6,780 nucleotides of DNA from Clostridiales bacterium (GCA_019421975.1 JAHZEE010000007.1:8145-14924); one strand, 5' to 3'. Numbered from the stretch's first letter, positions 1 to 6,742 are shown. The notes: a model not told the origin generated them from the sequence alone. Numbers and translations: made by a program.

Positions 1-183
1 CATGTGCTGCATGTGTTTGCCGCCACCGCCGCCGGGGTCTTTGGCCAGGCGGGCCAGGCGGTCACGGCGCAGGTGCTCGAGCGATTTGCCGCCCAGTACG
101 GTCGGCCGATGGAGCAGGCCCTGCGGCGCTATGCCAAGGCCGACTTTGACACCACCATGCGTTTGGAGGATTGGTCTGAATGA
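1..183 (+). CDS. C-terminal end of an unidentified protein (5' truncated by window)
   Basis: The first reading frame is open from the window edge and ends at a TGA (181-183) that overlaps the ATG of the next gene as ATGA, so 60 C-terminal residues of a translationally coupled upstream gene are visible. They begin with a weakly hydrophobic Ala/Gly-rich run (VFAATAAGVFGQAGQAV), followed by what looks like amphipathic helix (ERFAAQYGRPMEQALRRYAKADF) and the tail TMRLEDWSE. I see no cysteine motif, nucleotide-binding motif or clear membrane segment and do not recognise the family. Codon use matches the genes downstream, and the overlap supports a real gene of the same operon rather than a chance frame. 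It could be an enzyme of the same pathway, but nothing here shows which. Confidence 0.72.
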   Translation, partial: HVLHVFAATAAGVFGQAGQAVTAQVLERFAAQYGRPMEQALRRYAKADFDTTMRLEDWSE

Positions 184-1940
184 AGCAATTTGAAACTGCC
201 TACGATGTGGTCGTCGTGGGCTCCGGCGGCGGCGGACTGCGCGCTGCCATCGGCGCGGCGGAGGCCGGCGCCAGGACGCTGGTGGTCTGCCGCGGCAAGG
301 CAAACCGGAGCGGCGCAACCCTGCTGGCCGGCGCCAACATCAGCGCCGACATCGCCTGTGACGGCGCGACCCTCAGCCGGCTGAACATCAGCCACGGCAA
401 AAAGGACGACACCCTGGACGACTGGTTCTACGATGTGGTCCGGGAGGGCTTTTACCTCAACAACCAGGAGCTGGTGCAGCTGTTCGTCGAGACGGCGGGC
501 CAGCGCCTGGAGGAGCTGGTGAACTGGGGCATGGAGATCCGGGGCATGGAGGGAGAGCGCGAGGTCTCGGTCTTTGGCTCCGATATCCTGGACGCACTCT
601 ACGGCCGCGCCAAGTCCCTGGGCGTGGAATTTCTGCCCGACACCCTCTTTACAGACCTGGCCCTGCGCCATGGGCAGGCCTGCGGCGTGGTGTGCCTGTC
701 GCTCACCACGGGCGAGGTGCAGTGCATCGGCGCCAAGGCGGTGGTGCTGGCCACCGGCGGCGCGCACAACCTCTTCGGGGCCAACAGCGGCTCCACCGAC
801 CTGTGCGGCGAGGGCCAGGCGGCCGCCTGGCGGGCGGGCGCAGAGCTCGTCGATATGGAGATGATCTCCTTCTGCCCCACGGTCACCCGCTATCCCACCA
901 TGTACAAGGGCAATATCCTGCCCTATATCTTCATCACCACCGGCTACGGAAGCCTGCTCAACAAGTTCGGCAAGACCTTCACCAGCCGGTATCTGCCGCC
1001 CAAGGTGGAGCAGCTGGCCCTGGAGTCAGAGTGGAACAAGATGCTCCTGTCCTACGCCATCCAGTCCGAGATCCTCTCCGGCCGCGGCGCCAAGGACGGC
1101 GGCGTGTATTTCTCCCTGCCCAACCACCCGGCGGAGATTCTGGACGAGCTCTACACCGATCTGCCGCCGCTCAAAACCGGCATGTATGCAGACATCATGA
1201 AGATCTTCGAGGCCGGCCGGTCGCTCACCATCGAGCCTGCGGCCCACTACTTTGAAGGCGGCATCCGCGTGGCGGCCGATATGCACACCAAGGTGCCGGG
1301 GCTGTTCGCGGCGGGTGAGTGCGCGGGCGGACTGTTCGGCGCCAACCGGGTCTCCGCCGCCACCACAGAGATGCTCATTGAGGGCGCCCAGGCGGGCAAG
1401 TCCGCCGCGGCCTTCGCGGCCGGAAGCGATCTTATGCAGCCGGACGGCGCGCAGCTCGACCAGCTGGAGGCGGCGCTGCTGCACCCCTTCGGCACCAAGG
1501 ACGGTCCGGCGCCCCACGCGCTGAAGAAGCGGCTGCACGAGATCACGGGCAGCAGCCTCACCGTCATCCGCTGCGAGCAGGCCCTGTGCCAGGCGCTGGC
1601 GGATCTGGCGGATCTGGAGGCGCAGCTGCAGACGGTCAGCCTGGCGGACGGCCAGCGCGTCTACAACCAGCAGTGGCGGCAGTATCTGGAGCTGCGCAAC
1701 ATGCTGCCCACGGCCCGGGCCATCACCCAGTCGGCGCTGCTGCGCCGGGAGAGCCGGGGCGTGCACATCCGCAGCGACTATTTCAAGACCGACAACGACC
1801 AGTGCCTGTGCAACATTGTCCTGTCCGGCGCCCAGTTCCAGGCGCAGCAGGTGCCGGCGGTGCTCACAAAGCGGCAGCCGGAGGCGGGCGCCTGGCGCTA
1901 CACCGACTACATTGAGCGGGTTGTGGAGACCCTGGACTGA
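180..1940 (+). CDS. FAD-dependent fumarate reductase/succinate dehydrogenase-type flavoprotein, substrate unknown
   Basis: A 586-aa soluble flavoprotein of the FrdA/SdhA/AprA superfamily, which transfers hydride from FAD to activated double bonds or the reverse. The N-terminal Rossmann dinucleotide site is VVVVGSGGGG (residues 10-19), followed by a RSGATLLAG loop (43-51) over the FAD. Superfamily active-site landmarks are visible: GRG with candidate catalytic Arg302, HYFEGGI with His356, and GANRVSAA with Arg390. Two departures stand out. The HPT triplet that binds fumarate is CPT (Cys232), and the His that covalently anchors FAD in FrdA/SdhA is replaced within RSGA, so FAD is probably non-covalent. 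There is no signal peptide, membrane segment or heme/FMN domain, so it should be cytosolic. A GGAGGA Shine-Dalgarno at 165-170 supports the ATG at 180. The partner is the [2Fe-2S] protein 14 bp downstream. L-aspartate oxidase is less likely because no nadA or nadC is adjacent. Confidence 0.9.
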   Translation: MKQFETAYDVVVVGSGGGGLRAAIGAAEAGARTLVVCRGKANRSGATLLAGANISADIACDGATLSRLNISHGKKDDTLDDWFYDVVREGFYLNNQELVQLFVETAGQRLEELVNWGMEIRGMEGEREVSVFGSDILDALYGRAKSLGVEFLPDTLFTDLALRHGQACGVVCLSLTTGEVQCIGAKAVVLATGGAHNLFGANSGSTDLCGEGQAAAWRAGAELVDMEMISFCPTVTRYPTMYKGNILPYIFITTGYGSLLNKFGKTFTSRYLPPKVEQLALESEWNKMLLSYAIQSEILSGRGAKDGGVYFSLPNHPAEILDELYTDLPPLKTGMYADIMKIFEAGRSLTIEPAAHYFEGGIRVAADMHTKVPGLFAAGECAGGLFGANRVSAATTEMLIEGAQAGKSAAAFAAGSDLMQPDGAQLDQLEAALLHPFGTKDGPAPHALKKRLHEITGSSLTVIRCEQALCQALADLADLEAQLQTVSLADGQRVYNQQWRQYLELRNMLPTARAITQSALLRRESRGVHIRSDYFKTDNDQCLCNIVLSGAQFQAQQVPAVLTKRQPEAGAWRYTDYIERVVETLD

Positions 1941-1954
1941 AGGGAGCGAGTGCA

Positions 1955-2266
1955 ATGAACGAATTTCATGTGACCATCCGCCGCTCCGGACCGGGGGGCG
2001 CGGACAGCCGCCTGCAGACCTACGCGGTTCCAGTGGCGGAGGGAGAGATCCTGTCCGTTCTGAATGTGCTGGAATATATCTACCGGGAGCTGGACCCGAC
2101 CCTGGCCTTTTTTGACCATGCGGCCTGCCGGCAGGCCGCATGCGGCAAGTGCATGGTCAAGCTGGACGGCGCGGTCAAGCTGGCCTGTAAGGAGGTCGCC
2201 CACGATGGCATGCTGCTGGAGCCCTACAGCGGCCGCGTGGTGCGGGACCTGCTCTGCCAGAGCTGA
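1955..2266 (+). CDS. Minimal SdhB/FrdB-like [2Fe-2S] electron-transfer protein
   Basis: A 103-aa protein matching only the N-terminal plant-type ferredoxin domain of succinate dehydrogenase/fumarate reductase iron-sulfur subunits. The diagnostic stretch SVLNVLEYIYRELDPTLAF (34-52) is followed by the cluster ligands Cys58-x4-Cys63-x2-Cys66 and Cys78, the usual SdhB spacing, ending in LAC. Normal SdhB/FrdB proteins are about 230-260 aa, with a second domain carrying a [4Fe-4S] and a [3Fe-4S] cluster; that domain is absent, and the next gene starts 14 bp after the stop, so this is a natural short form and not a frameshift remnant. An AGGGAG site at 1941-1946 precedes the ATG. Placed directly after the flavoprotein, it most likely forms a two-subunit reductase that passes electrons between a cytosolic donor and FAD. 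The donor is not visible. Confidence 0.9.
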   Translation: MNEFHVTIRRSGPGGADSRLQTYAVPVAEGEILSVLNVLEYIYRELDPTLAFFDHAACRQAACGKCMVKLDGAVKLACKEVAHDGMLLEPYSGRVVRDLLCQS

Positions 2267-2280
2267 GAGGGGGAAGCGGG

Positions 2281-3573
2281 ATGTCCTTAGACAACACAGA
2301 ACGCTATCTCCAGGTGCTCAGTGAGGAGCTGGAGCCCGCGCTGGGCTGCACAGAGCCCATCGCCATCGCCTATACCGCCAGTGTGGCGCGGCAGGCGCTG
2401 GGGGTGTTCCCAGAACACATCACGGCCCGCTGCAGCGGCAATATTATCAAGAATGTCAAGAGTGTCATTGTCCCCAACACCGGCGGCGCGCGCGGCGTGG
2501 AGGCCAGCTGTCTGGCGGGCGCCATCGCCAACGCGCCCCAGTGCAAGCTGCAGGTGCTCGAGGCGCTGACGGATGCGGGGCGCGCAGAGCTGCAGCAGCG
2601 GCTGCAGCAGAACCTGTGCACCGTGGCGGTACTGCCCACGACCCACTGCCTGCATCTGATTCTGGAGATGACGGCCCAGGGTCACACGGTCCGGGCCGAG
2701 CTTGTGGACTCCCACACCAATGTGGTCTCGCTTGAGCGCGACGGCGAGGCGCTCTACCTGTGTCAGGAGCAGCAGTGCTACGCACAAGATGAGACGGACC
2801 GGTCGTTTATGAGCATGGAGGGCATCTACGCCTTTGCAACGACTGTGGAGCTGGAACGGGTCCGGGCGCTGCTCGACCGGCAGATTGCGTGCAACCTGCG
2901 CATTGCCCAGGAGGGTCTGACGGGCCAGTACGGCGCGGCCGTGGGCGCAACGCTTCTGGAGGAGGCGCCGGACGACATCAAGACGGTGGCCAAGGCCTAC
3001 GCCGCGGCGGGCTCGGACGCGCGCATGAGCGGCTGCTCGCTGCCCGTGGTCATCAACTCCGGCAGCGGCAACCAGGGCATCACCGTGTCCCTGCCGGTCA
3101 TCAAATATGCCCAGCATCTGGGCTGCAGCCAGGAGCAGCTCTACCGCGCGCTGCTGCTGAGCAATCTGGTCTCCATCCATGAGAAGAGCGGCATGGGCCG
3201 GCTCTCGGCCTACTGCGGCGCCGTCACCGCCGCCTGCGGCGCGGGCGCGGGCATCACCTATCTGTGCGGTGGAGACTTTGAGGCCATCAGCCGCACCATC
3301 ACCAACACCCTGGCCAATGTCTCCGGCATTGTCTGCGACGGTGCCAAGCCGAGCTGCGCGGCCAAGATCGCCTCCTCGGTGGGGGCGGCCATTCTGGGCC
3401 ACACCATGGCCATGAAGGGCCGGTGCTTCCGTTCCGGCGACGGCATTGTGGGAGACGATTTGGAGGACACGGTCAGCAATGTGACCGCGCTGGCCCGCGA
3501 CGGAATGCGGCAGACCGACGACGAGATTTTGAAAATCATGACCCAGCCTGTCAAGAAAGGGGAGGCCCAGTGA
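2281..3573 (+). CDS. L-cysteine desulfidase family protein (CyuA/UPF0597, serine dehydratase alpha-like)
   Basis: A 430-aa member of the UPF0597 family, which includes E. coli CyuA (YhaM, about 436 aa) and the archaeal [4Fe-4S] L-cysteine desulfidase; these split L-cysteine to pyruvate, ammonia and sulfide without PLP. The family landmarks are all present in order: ELEPALGCTEP with Cys23, SHTNVV, GSDARM (244-249), NSGSGNQGIT (259-268), RLSAYC with Cys312, CDGAKPSC with Cys352 and Cys359, and RQTDDEILKIM near the C-terminus. Cys312, Cys352 and Cys359 are the likely cluster ligands by comparison with E. coli CyuA from memory; Cys23 is also conserved. The length is full and no membrane segment is seen, so it is cytosolic. 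It lies 14 bp after the [2Fe-2S] gene, with a GAGGGGGA Shine-Dalgarno. The true substrate could be cysteine, serine or another beta-substituted amino acid. Confidence 0.92.
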   Translation: MSLDNTERYLQVLSEELEPALGCTEPIAIAYTASVARQALGVFPEHITARCSGNIIKNVKSVIVPNTGGARGVEASCLAGAIANAPQCKLQVLEALTDAGRAELQQRLQQNLCTVAVLPTTHCLHLILEMTAQGHTVRAELVDSHTNVVSLERDGEALYLCQEQQCYAQDETDRSFMSMEGIYAFATTVELERVRALLDRQIACNLRIAQEGLTGQYGAAVGATLLEEAPDDIKTVAKAYAAAGSDARMSGCSLPVVINSGSGNQGITVSLPVIKYAQHLGCSQEQLYRALLLSNLVSIHEKSGMGRLSAYCGAVTAACGAGAGITYLCGGDFEAISRTITNTLANVSGIVCDGAKPSCAAKIASSVGAAILGHTMAMKGRCFRSGDGIVGDDLEDTVSNVTALARDGMRQTDDEILKIMTQPVKKGEAQ

Positions 3574-3574
3574 G

Positions 3575-4594
3575 ATGGAGATAGAAAAAGAGCCGTTGCT
3601 GCAAATTGAGGACCTTCAGACCTGCTTTTTTACCAAGGCGGGCGTGGTGCGGGCTGTCGACGGGGTGAGCATCACGATTCCGGCCCAGAAAACCGTGGGG
3701 CTGGTGGGCGAGTCCGGCTGCGGCAAGAGCATGACCGCCATGTCCGTCATGGGCCTGGTTGGCAAGCCCGGCAAGGTGACCCAGGGCAAGATCCTCTATC
3801 ACGGCGAGGACCTGCTGGAGCTGTCCCCCAAGGCACGCCGCCAGATGAGCGGCGACAAGCTTTCCATCATTTTTCAAGAGCCCATGACCTCGCTGAATCC
3901 GGTCATGACCGTGGGCAAGCAGGTCCGGGAGTCTCTGCTCATCCACAATAAGGCGATGGACAAGGAACAGGCCAAGGAGCGGGTGCTGGAGCTGTTCCGC
4001 CAGGTGGGCATTCCCGACCCGGCGCGCCGCTATGCCAGCTATCCCCACCAGCTCTCCGGCGGCCTGCGCCAGCGGGTCATGATCGCCATGGCCATGGCCT
4101 GCAATCCGGATCTGCTCATCGCCGACGAGCCGACGACTGCACTGGATGTGACCATTGAGGCGCAGATCCTGCATCTGATGCGGAAGCTGCAGCAGGAGCA
4201 CGGCACCTCGATTTTAATGATCACCCACAATCTGGGCGTCGTGGCGGAGATCTGCGACTATGTCTATGTCATGTATGCAGGCAAGGTGGTGGAGTACAGC
4301 GAGGTTCACGAGCTGTTTCAGAACACCAGCCACCCCTACACCCAGGGCCTGATCCGGTCGCTGCCCAAGATGGAGGCGGGGCAGGGCAAGCTCTACAACA
4401 TCAAGGGCATGGTGCCCGACCTGCTGCATCTGCCCCAGGGCTGCCGGTTTGCGCCCCGCTGTGAGCACGCCTGCGAGCGCTGCCACTGCCAGATGCCGCC
4501 GCTCTACGACATCGGCGGCGGCCATCTGGTGCGCTGCTTCCTCTATGAGGAGCAGGGCACGCCTGTGGAGACGGCGGAAGGAGGCGAGGCGTGA
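3575..4594 (+). CDS. Oligopeptide/dipeptide ABC transporter ATPase, OppD/DppD type
   Basis: A 339-aa ATPase that would power uptake of peptides, or of nickel or similar small solutes in related systems, at the inner face of the membrane. Visible motifs are Walker A GESGCGKS (45-52), Q-loop Gln101 in [10 protein letters not shown], signature LSGGLRQRV (160-168), Walker B LLIADEP with Asp184/Glu185, and H-loop His218. The C-terminal oligopeptide-transporter extension starts near HPYTQGL and holds Cys290, Cys296, Cys303 and Cys321, the conserved four-cysteine pattern reported to bind a [4Fe-4S] cluster in DppD-like ATPases; Cys300 and Cys305 are extra. The ATG follows the upstream stop by one base, with an AAGGGGAG site just before it, so translation is probably coupled. 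No permease or binding protein is in the window; they may lie upstream. Confidence 0.95.
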   Translation: MEIEKEPLLQIEDLQTCFFTKAGVVRAVDGVSITIPAQKTVGLVGESGCGKSMTAMSVMGLVGKPGKVTQGKILYHGEDLLELSPKARRQMSGDKLSIIFQEPMTSLNPVMTVGKQVRESLLIHNKAMDKEQAKERVLELFRQVGIPDPARRYASYPHQLSGGLRQRVMIAMAMACNPDLLIADEPTTALDVTIEAQILHLMRKLQQEHGTSILMITHNLGVVAEICDYVYVMYAGKVVEYSEVHELFQNTSHPYTQGLIRSLPKMEAGQGKLYNIKGMVPDLLHLPQGCRFAPRCEHACERCHCQMPPLYDIGGGHLVRCFLYEEQGTPVETAEGGEA

Positions 4595-5562
4595 TGGACG
4601 AGAAGAAGGTACTGCTCCAGGCCGAGGGCCTGGTCAAAAATTTCCGGGTGAGCGGCGGCGTGGTGAGCTCCGTGGCAGGGGTCGATCTGCAGATCTACCG
4701 CGGCGAGACGCTGGCGCTGGTGGGCGAGTCCGGCTGCGGCAAGTCCACCCTGGGCCGGCTTCTGCTGCACCTCATTGAGCCAACGGCGGGCAAGGTGGTC
4801 TTTGACGGGGCCGACCTGAGCGCCATGAATGCCAAGGAACTGCGCGCCATCCGCCAGCGGATGCAGATCATCTTTCAGGACCCGTTTTCGTCCCTTGACC
4901 CGCGGATGACCGTGGGCAAGATCATTGAAGAGCCCATGAAGATCCACGGCCTGTACCGGGATAAGCGGGAACGGGAGACCAAGGTGCAGGAGCTGATGGC
5001 CCATATCGGCATCCGGCCGGAGTACTACGATCGCTACCCCCACCAGTTTTCCGGCGGTCAGCGCCAGCGCGTCGGCATCGCCCGCGCCCTGGCCCTCAAT
5101 CCGGAGCTGGTGGTCTGTGACGAGCCGGTCTCCGCGCTGGATGTGTCCATCCAGGCACAGATCCTCAACCTGCTGCGGGATCTGCAGCAGGAGTTCCACC
5201 TGACCTACCTGTTCATCTCCCACGACCTGAGCGTGGTGCGCTACATCGCCGACCGGGTCTGCGTCATGTTCCTGGGGCGGATCTGTGAGATCGGCGAGGC
5301 GGAGCAGATCTACAGCCATCCCCGCCATCCGTACACCAAGTTTTTGATGGAGTCGGTCCCGTTGCCCGATCCGGACAAGCGAAAGGAGGACCGGGACCTG
5401 CTGCCGGGCGAGGTGCCAAGCCCCATTGCGCCGCCCTCCGGCTGCCGGTTCCACACCCGCTGCCCCTATGCCCAGCCCATCTGCGCCCAGGAGCCGCCCC
5501 CTGTGTTCCGCGATCTCGGCGGCGGCCACTGCTGTGCCTGCCATTTTCCCCTGGAGGATTGA
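4594..5562 (+). CDS. Oligopeptide/dipeptide ABC transporter ATPase, OppF/DppF type
   Basis: A 322-aa second ATPase of the same importer, expected to pair with the preceding OppD/DppD-type subunit. It has Walker [10 protein letters not shown] (44-52), [11 protein letters not shown] after the Q-loop, signature FSGGQRQRV (152-160), Walker B with Asp176/Glu177, and the H-loop ISHD with His210. The C-terminal domain carries Cys284, Cys290, Cys297 and Cys316, the possible [4Fe-4S] ligands of this family, with Cys313/Cys314 as extras in GGGHCCAC. The ATG at 4594 shares its A with the upstream TGA (TGATG), typical of coupled subunits; an in-frame GTG at 4591 would add one residue and cannot be excluded. 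The AAGGAGG site at 4578-4584 serves either start. It is the last gene of the operon, with a terminator directly after it. Confidence 0.95.
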   Translation: MDEKKVLLQAEGLVKNFRVSGGVVSSVAGVDLQIYRGETLALVGESGCGKSTLGRLLLHLIEPTAGKVVFDGADLSAMNAKELRAIRQRMQIIFQDPFSSLDPRMTVGKIIEEPMKIHGLYRDKRERETKVQELMAHIGIRPEYYDRYPHQFSGGQRQRVGIARALALNPELVVCDEPVSALDVSIQAQILNLLRDLQQEFHLTYLFISHDLSVVRYIADRVCVMFLGRICEIGEAEQIYSHPRHPYTKFLMESVPLPDPDKRKEDRDLLPGEVPSPIAPPSGCRFHTRCPYAQPICAQEPPPVFRDLGGGHCCACHFPLED

Positions 5563-5566
5563 ATCG

Positions 5567-5600
5567 AAAAAGAGAGACTGCCTCGGCAGTCTCTCTTTTT
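5567..5600 (+). terminator. Strong intrinsic terminator of the operon
   Basis: A perfect 16-bp inverted repeat starts 4 bp after the OppF/DppF-type stop codon. The left arm (5567-5582) opens with AAAAA and ends GACTGCC; the right arm (5585-5600) opens GGCAGTC and ends in TTTTT. The loop is 2 nt, or 4 nt (CTCG) with the top pair open. The U-tract is part of the stem, so the structure could also stop transcription arriving on the minus strand. It marks the 3' end of the plus-strand operon. Confidence 0.92.
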
Positions 5601-5620
5601 GGCTTTCGGGGTGGGAATGT

Positions 5621-5740
5621 CACCTCTCCGTCATAGCTATCGCCATGCCACCTCCCCTCAAGGGGAGGCTTCGCGGACTGCTCAGCACCCTCAAAAGGCT
5701 CCCCTTGAGGGGAGCTGTCGGCGGAGCCGACTGAGAGGTG
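5621..5740. repeat. 120-bp MITE-like palindromic dispersed repeat
   Basis: The element is bounded by imperfect 12-bp terminal inverted repeats, CACCTCTCCGTC at 5621-5632 and GACTGAGAGGTG at 5729-5740, which match at 11 of 12 positions. Inside are two near-palindromes in inverted orientation, CTCCCCTCAAGGGGAG (5652-5667) and its exact reverse complement (5699-5714), plus a GTCGGC-GGA-GCCGAC hairpin (5717-5731). The whole can fold into a long branched hairpin. No protein-coding gene lies inside and no clear target-site duplication flanks it. From memory, nearly the same right-end sequence is scattered in many copies through Oscillospiraceae genomes, so a non-autonomous MITE or REP-like element is likely; copy number cannot be seen from one window. 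Confidence 0.75.
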
Positions 5741-5776
5741 CCGCGCGCCTTCAACGGACTGCCGCATACGCCCCTG

Positions 5777-5799
5777 TGATACACTGAAGAGGGGTACCC
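5777..5799 (+). promoter_or_regulatory. Possible extended -10 promoter and palindrome before the HTH gene
   Basis: TG-A-TACACT (5777-5785) resembles an extended -10 element, matching TATAAT at four of six positions; there is no good -35 at the right distance. Seven bases later is the perfect 8-bp palindrome GGGTACCC (5792-5799), lying between the possible transcription start and the Shine-Dalgarno at 5806-5812. That is a plausible autoregulatory operator for the XRE protein, but an 8-bp palindrome may be chance. A promoter somewhere here is needed because the upstream operon ends in a strong terminator. Confidence 0.3.
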
Positions 5800-5818
5800 G
5801 GCGCGAAAGGAGTCCGGT

Positions 5819-6049
5819 ATGAGGGATTTGACAGCTCTGCAGCAACAGATTGGCGAGCGCCTGCGGGCGCTCAGGGAACAGCACCATCTGCCACAGGCCA
5901 CCGTGGCCGCATTTCTCGGCGTCCACCTCAGCACCTACTGTGGCTATGAGGACGGCCGCCGGCTCATTCCAACAAACCACTGTGTGAAACTGGTTCGGCT
6001 CTATGGGGTCAGCATGGACTATCTGCTGACCCTGACGGACCGCCGTTAG
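5819..6049 (+). CDS. Small XRE-family helix-turn-helix transcriptional regulator
   Basis: A 76-aa DNA-binding protein that is essentially a single Cro/C1-type HTH domain. IGERLRALREQHHLPQATVA (11-30) forms helix 1 and the start of the HTH; FLGVHLSTYCGYEDGRRL gives the second and recognition helices; and the end LYGVSMDYLLTLTD is the usual XRE ending (compare SVDYLLGLTD). There is no effector, protease or membrane domain. The start is set by an AAAGGAG site at 5806-5812, six bases before the ATG. It stands alone, downstream of the operon terminator and the repeat and convergent with the anti-sigma gene, so its targets are unknown; control of itself or of the neighbouring operon is possible but unproven. 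It shows no phage or toxin-antitoxin partner in this window. Confidence 0.88.
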   Translation: MRDLTALQQQIGERLRALREQHHLPQATVAAFLGVHLSTYCGYEDGRRLIPTNHCVKLVRLYGVSMDYLLTLTDRR

Positions 6050-6065
6050 AGATCCACGAACAGGG

Positions 6066-6111
6066 TCCCCCCAAGGGCCTCCCTCACATAGAGGGAAGTC
6101 CTTTGGGGGGA
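6066..6111. repeat. 46-nt imperfect hairpin between convergent genes
   Basis: The left arm 6066-6085 begins TCCCCCCAA and ends CCTCCCTC; the right arm 6091-6111 begins GAGGGA and ends TTTGGGGGGA. They pair across an ACATA loop with one C-A mismatch, one G-U pair and one bulged T. It sits 16 bp past the HTH stop and 43 bp from the 3' end of the minus-strand gene. Neither strand has a U-tract after the stem, so it is a weak candidate for an intrinsic terminator; it may instead be a REP/MITE-type repeat or an mRNA 3'-end stabiliser for both convergent genes. Confidence 0.6.
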
Positions 6112-6154
6112 GAATCCGAAAAATCGTATTTATATTTCGTAGAAGTGCACTATA

Positions 6155-6742
6155 TCAGTGGAAATTGAGGATGACCGAGCCGGCGCCGGCCCGTACCTCC
6201 ACCCGGTAGGGGGTATCGCGTTCAAGCGCGGAAAGCTGGGCAGAAGTGCCGGGGGCGATGGTGTCTGTCTCGGCCACCAGGGCTCCGTCTTCATCCAGAA
6301 TGCGAAGCTGGGCAGCGCAGTCGCTGTCGGCGCTGTTGGTGACGGCCCTGTCATAAAAACGGCTGTCCAGGATCAAAAAGGCGCCGGTTTCAAACTGGAC
6401 AGGCGTCCAGTCTGCGGCGTCTTCCACCCGCGCCCACTGGGCGGGGAAGAACAGGTCCTGTACGGCTCCCACATTGAGGACGACCTGGTAAGCCGTGACC
6501 ACCGCGGCGGCGGTGAGCACGATGGCCAGCAGCAGCGCAATCAGATGGCGGCGGCGGAGCAGGCCCAGGGGGTTTTTGGCCCGGGGGGCGGCTGGTACGG
6601 CTTGGGGGCTCTGCATCTGCTCCAGCGTCCGCTGGCAGGCGGGACACTGGGCCAGATGCTCCTGCACCAGCGTCTGGCTGGCGGGGCTGCAGATGCCGTC
6701 GGCATAGGACGGCAGAAGATCGCGAATCACATCACAGTTCAT
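6155..6742 (-). CDS. Membrane-anchored zinc-finger (zf-HC2) anti-sigma factor
   Basis: A 195-aa single-pass membrane protein expected to hold an ECF sigma factor inactive in the cytoplasm. The N-terminal zinc-binding anti-sigma domain reads NCDVIRDLLPSYADG, then EHLAQCPACQ; Cys3 plus His29-x3-Cys33-x2-Cys36 is the ZAS ligand pattern. A Pro/Ala-rich linker ends in the basic stop GLLRRRH, followed by one membrane helix (about 66-88, LIALLLAIVLTAAAVVTAYQ). The remaining 107 residues would be outside the membrane; the ending (LERDTPYRVEVRAGAGSVILNFH) looks like a small beta-sandwich. I chose the ATG at 6742 because AAAGGA lies nine bases before it; a GTG at 6760 would add six residues (MKGCLT) and has no comparable site. 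It overlaps the probable sigma gene upstream, the usual arrangement for such pairs. The signal sensed is unknown. Confidence 0.85.
   Translation of the reverse strand: MNCDVIRDLLPSYADGICSPASQTLVQEHLAQCPACQRTLEQMQSPQAVPAAPRAKNPLGLLRRRHLIALLLAIVLTAAAVVTAYQVVLNVGAVQDLFFPAQWARVEDAADWTPVQFETGAFLILDSRFYDRAVTNSADSDCAAQLRILDEDGALVAETDTIAPGTSAQLSALERDTPYRVEVRAGAGSVILNFH

Noticed and set aside
180..1940. Flavoprotein as L-aspartate oxidase (NadB)
   Set aside because: No nadA or nadC neighbour, a dedicated [2Fe-2S] partner follows, and the HPT position is altered; a reductase role fits better.
1026..2141. 371-codon open frame on the minus strand opposite the flavoprotein
   Set aside because: It is antisense to a well-supported gene, rich in Arg/Gly/Pro/His with no domain, and long only because high GC at third positions removes stops from the opposite strand.
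2287..3402. 371-codon open frame on the minus strand opposite the cysteine desulfidase-like gene
   Set aside because: Same GC-driven shadow; low-complexity composition, no motif and no convincing ribosome site. The equal length to the previous one appears coincidental.
4543..5544. 333-codon open frame on the minus strand opposite the OppF/DppF-type ATPase
   Set aside because: The plus-strand frame has every ABC ATPase motif; the antisense translation has none.
5651..5740. Repeat-like palindromes considered as a CRISPR array or riboswitch
   Set aside because: The two 16-bp units are inverted, not direct, with no regular spacers, and they match no riboswitch core that I know.
5264..5980. 238-codon minus-strand frame spanning the ATPase end, terminator, repeat and HTH gene
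   Set aside because: It would have to read through a strong terminator hairpin and a palindromic repeat, and its sequence shows no domain.
5819..6049. HTH gene as the antitoxin of a toxin-antitoxin pair
   Set aside because: No small toxin-like gene lies next to it on the same strand; both flanks are non-coding repeat or hairpin.
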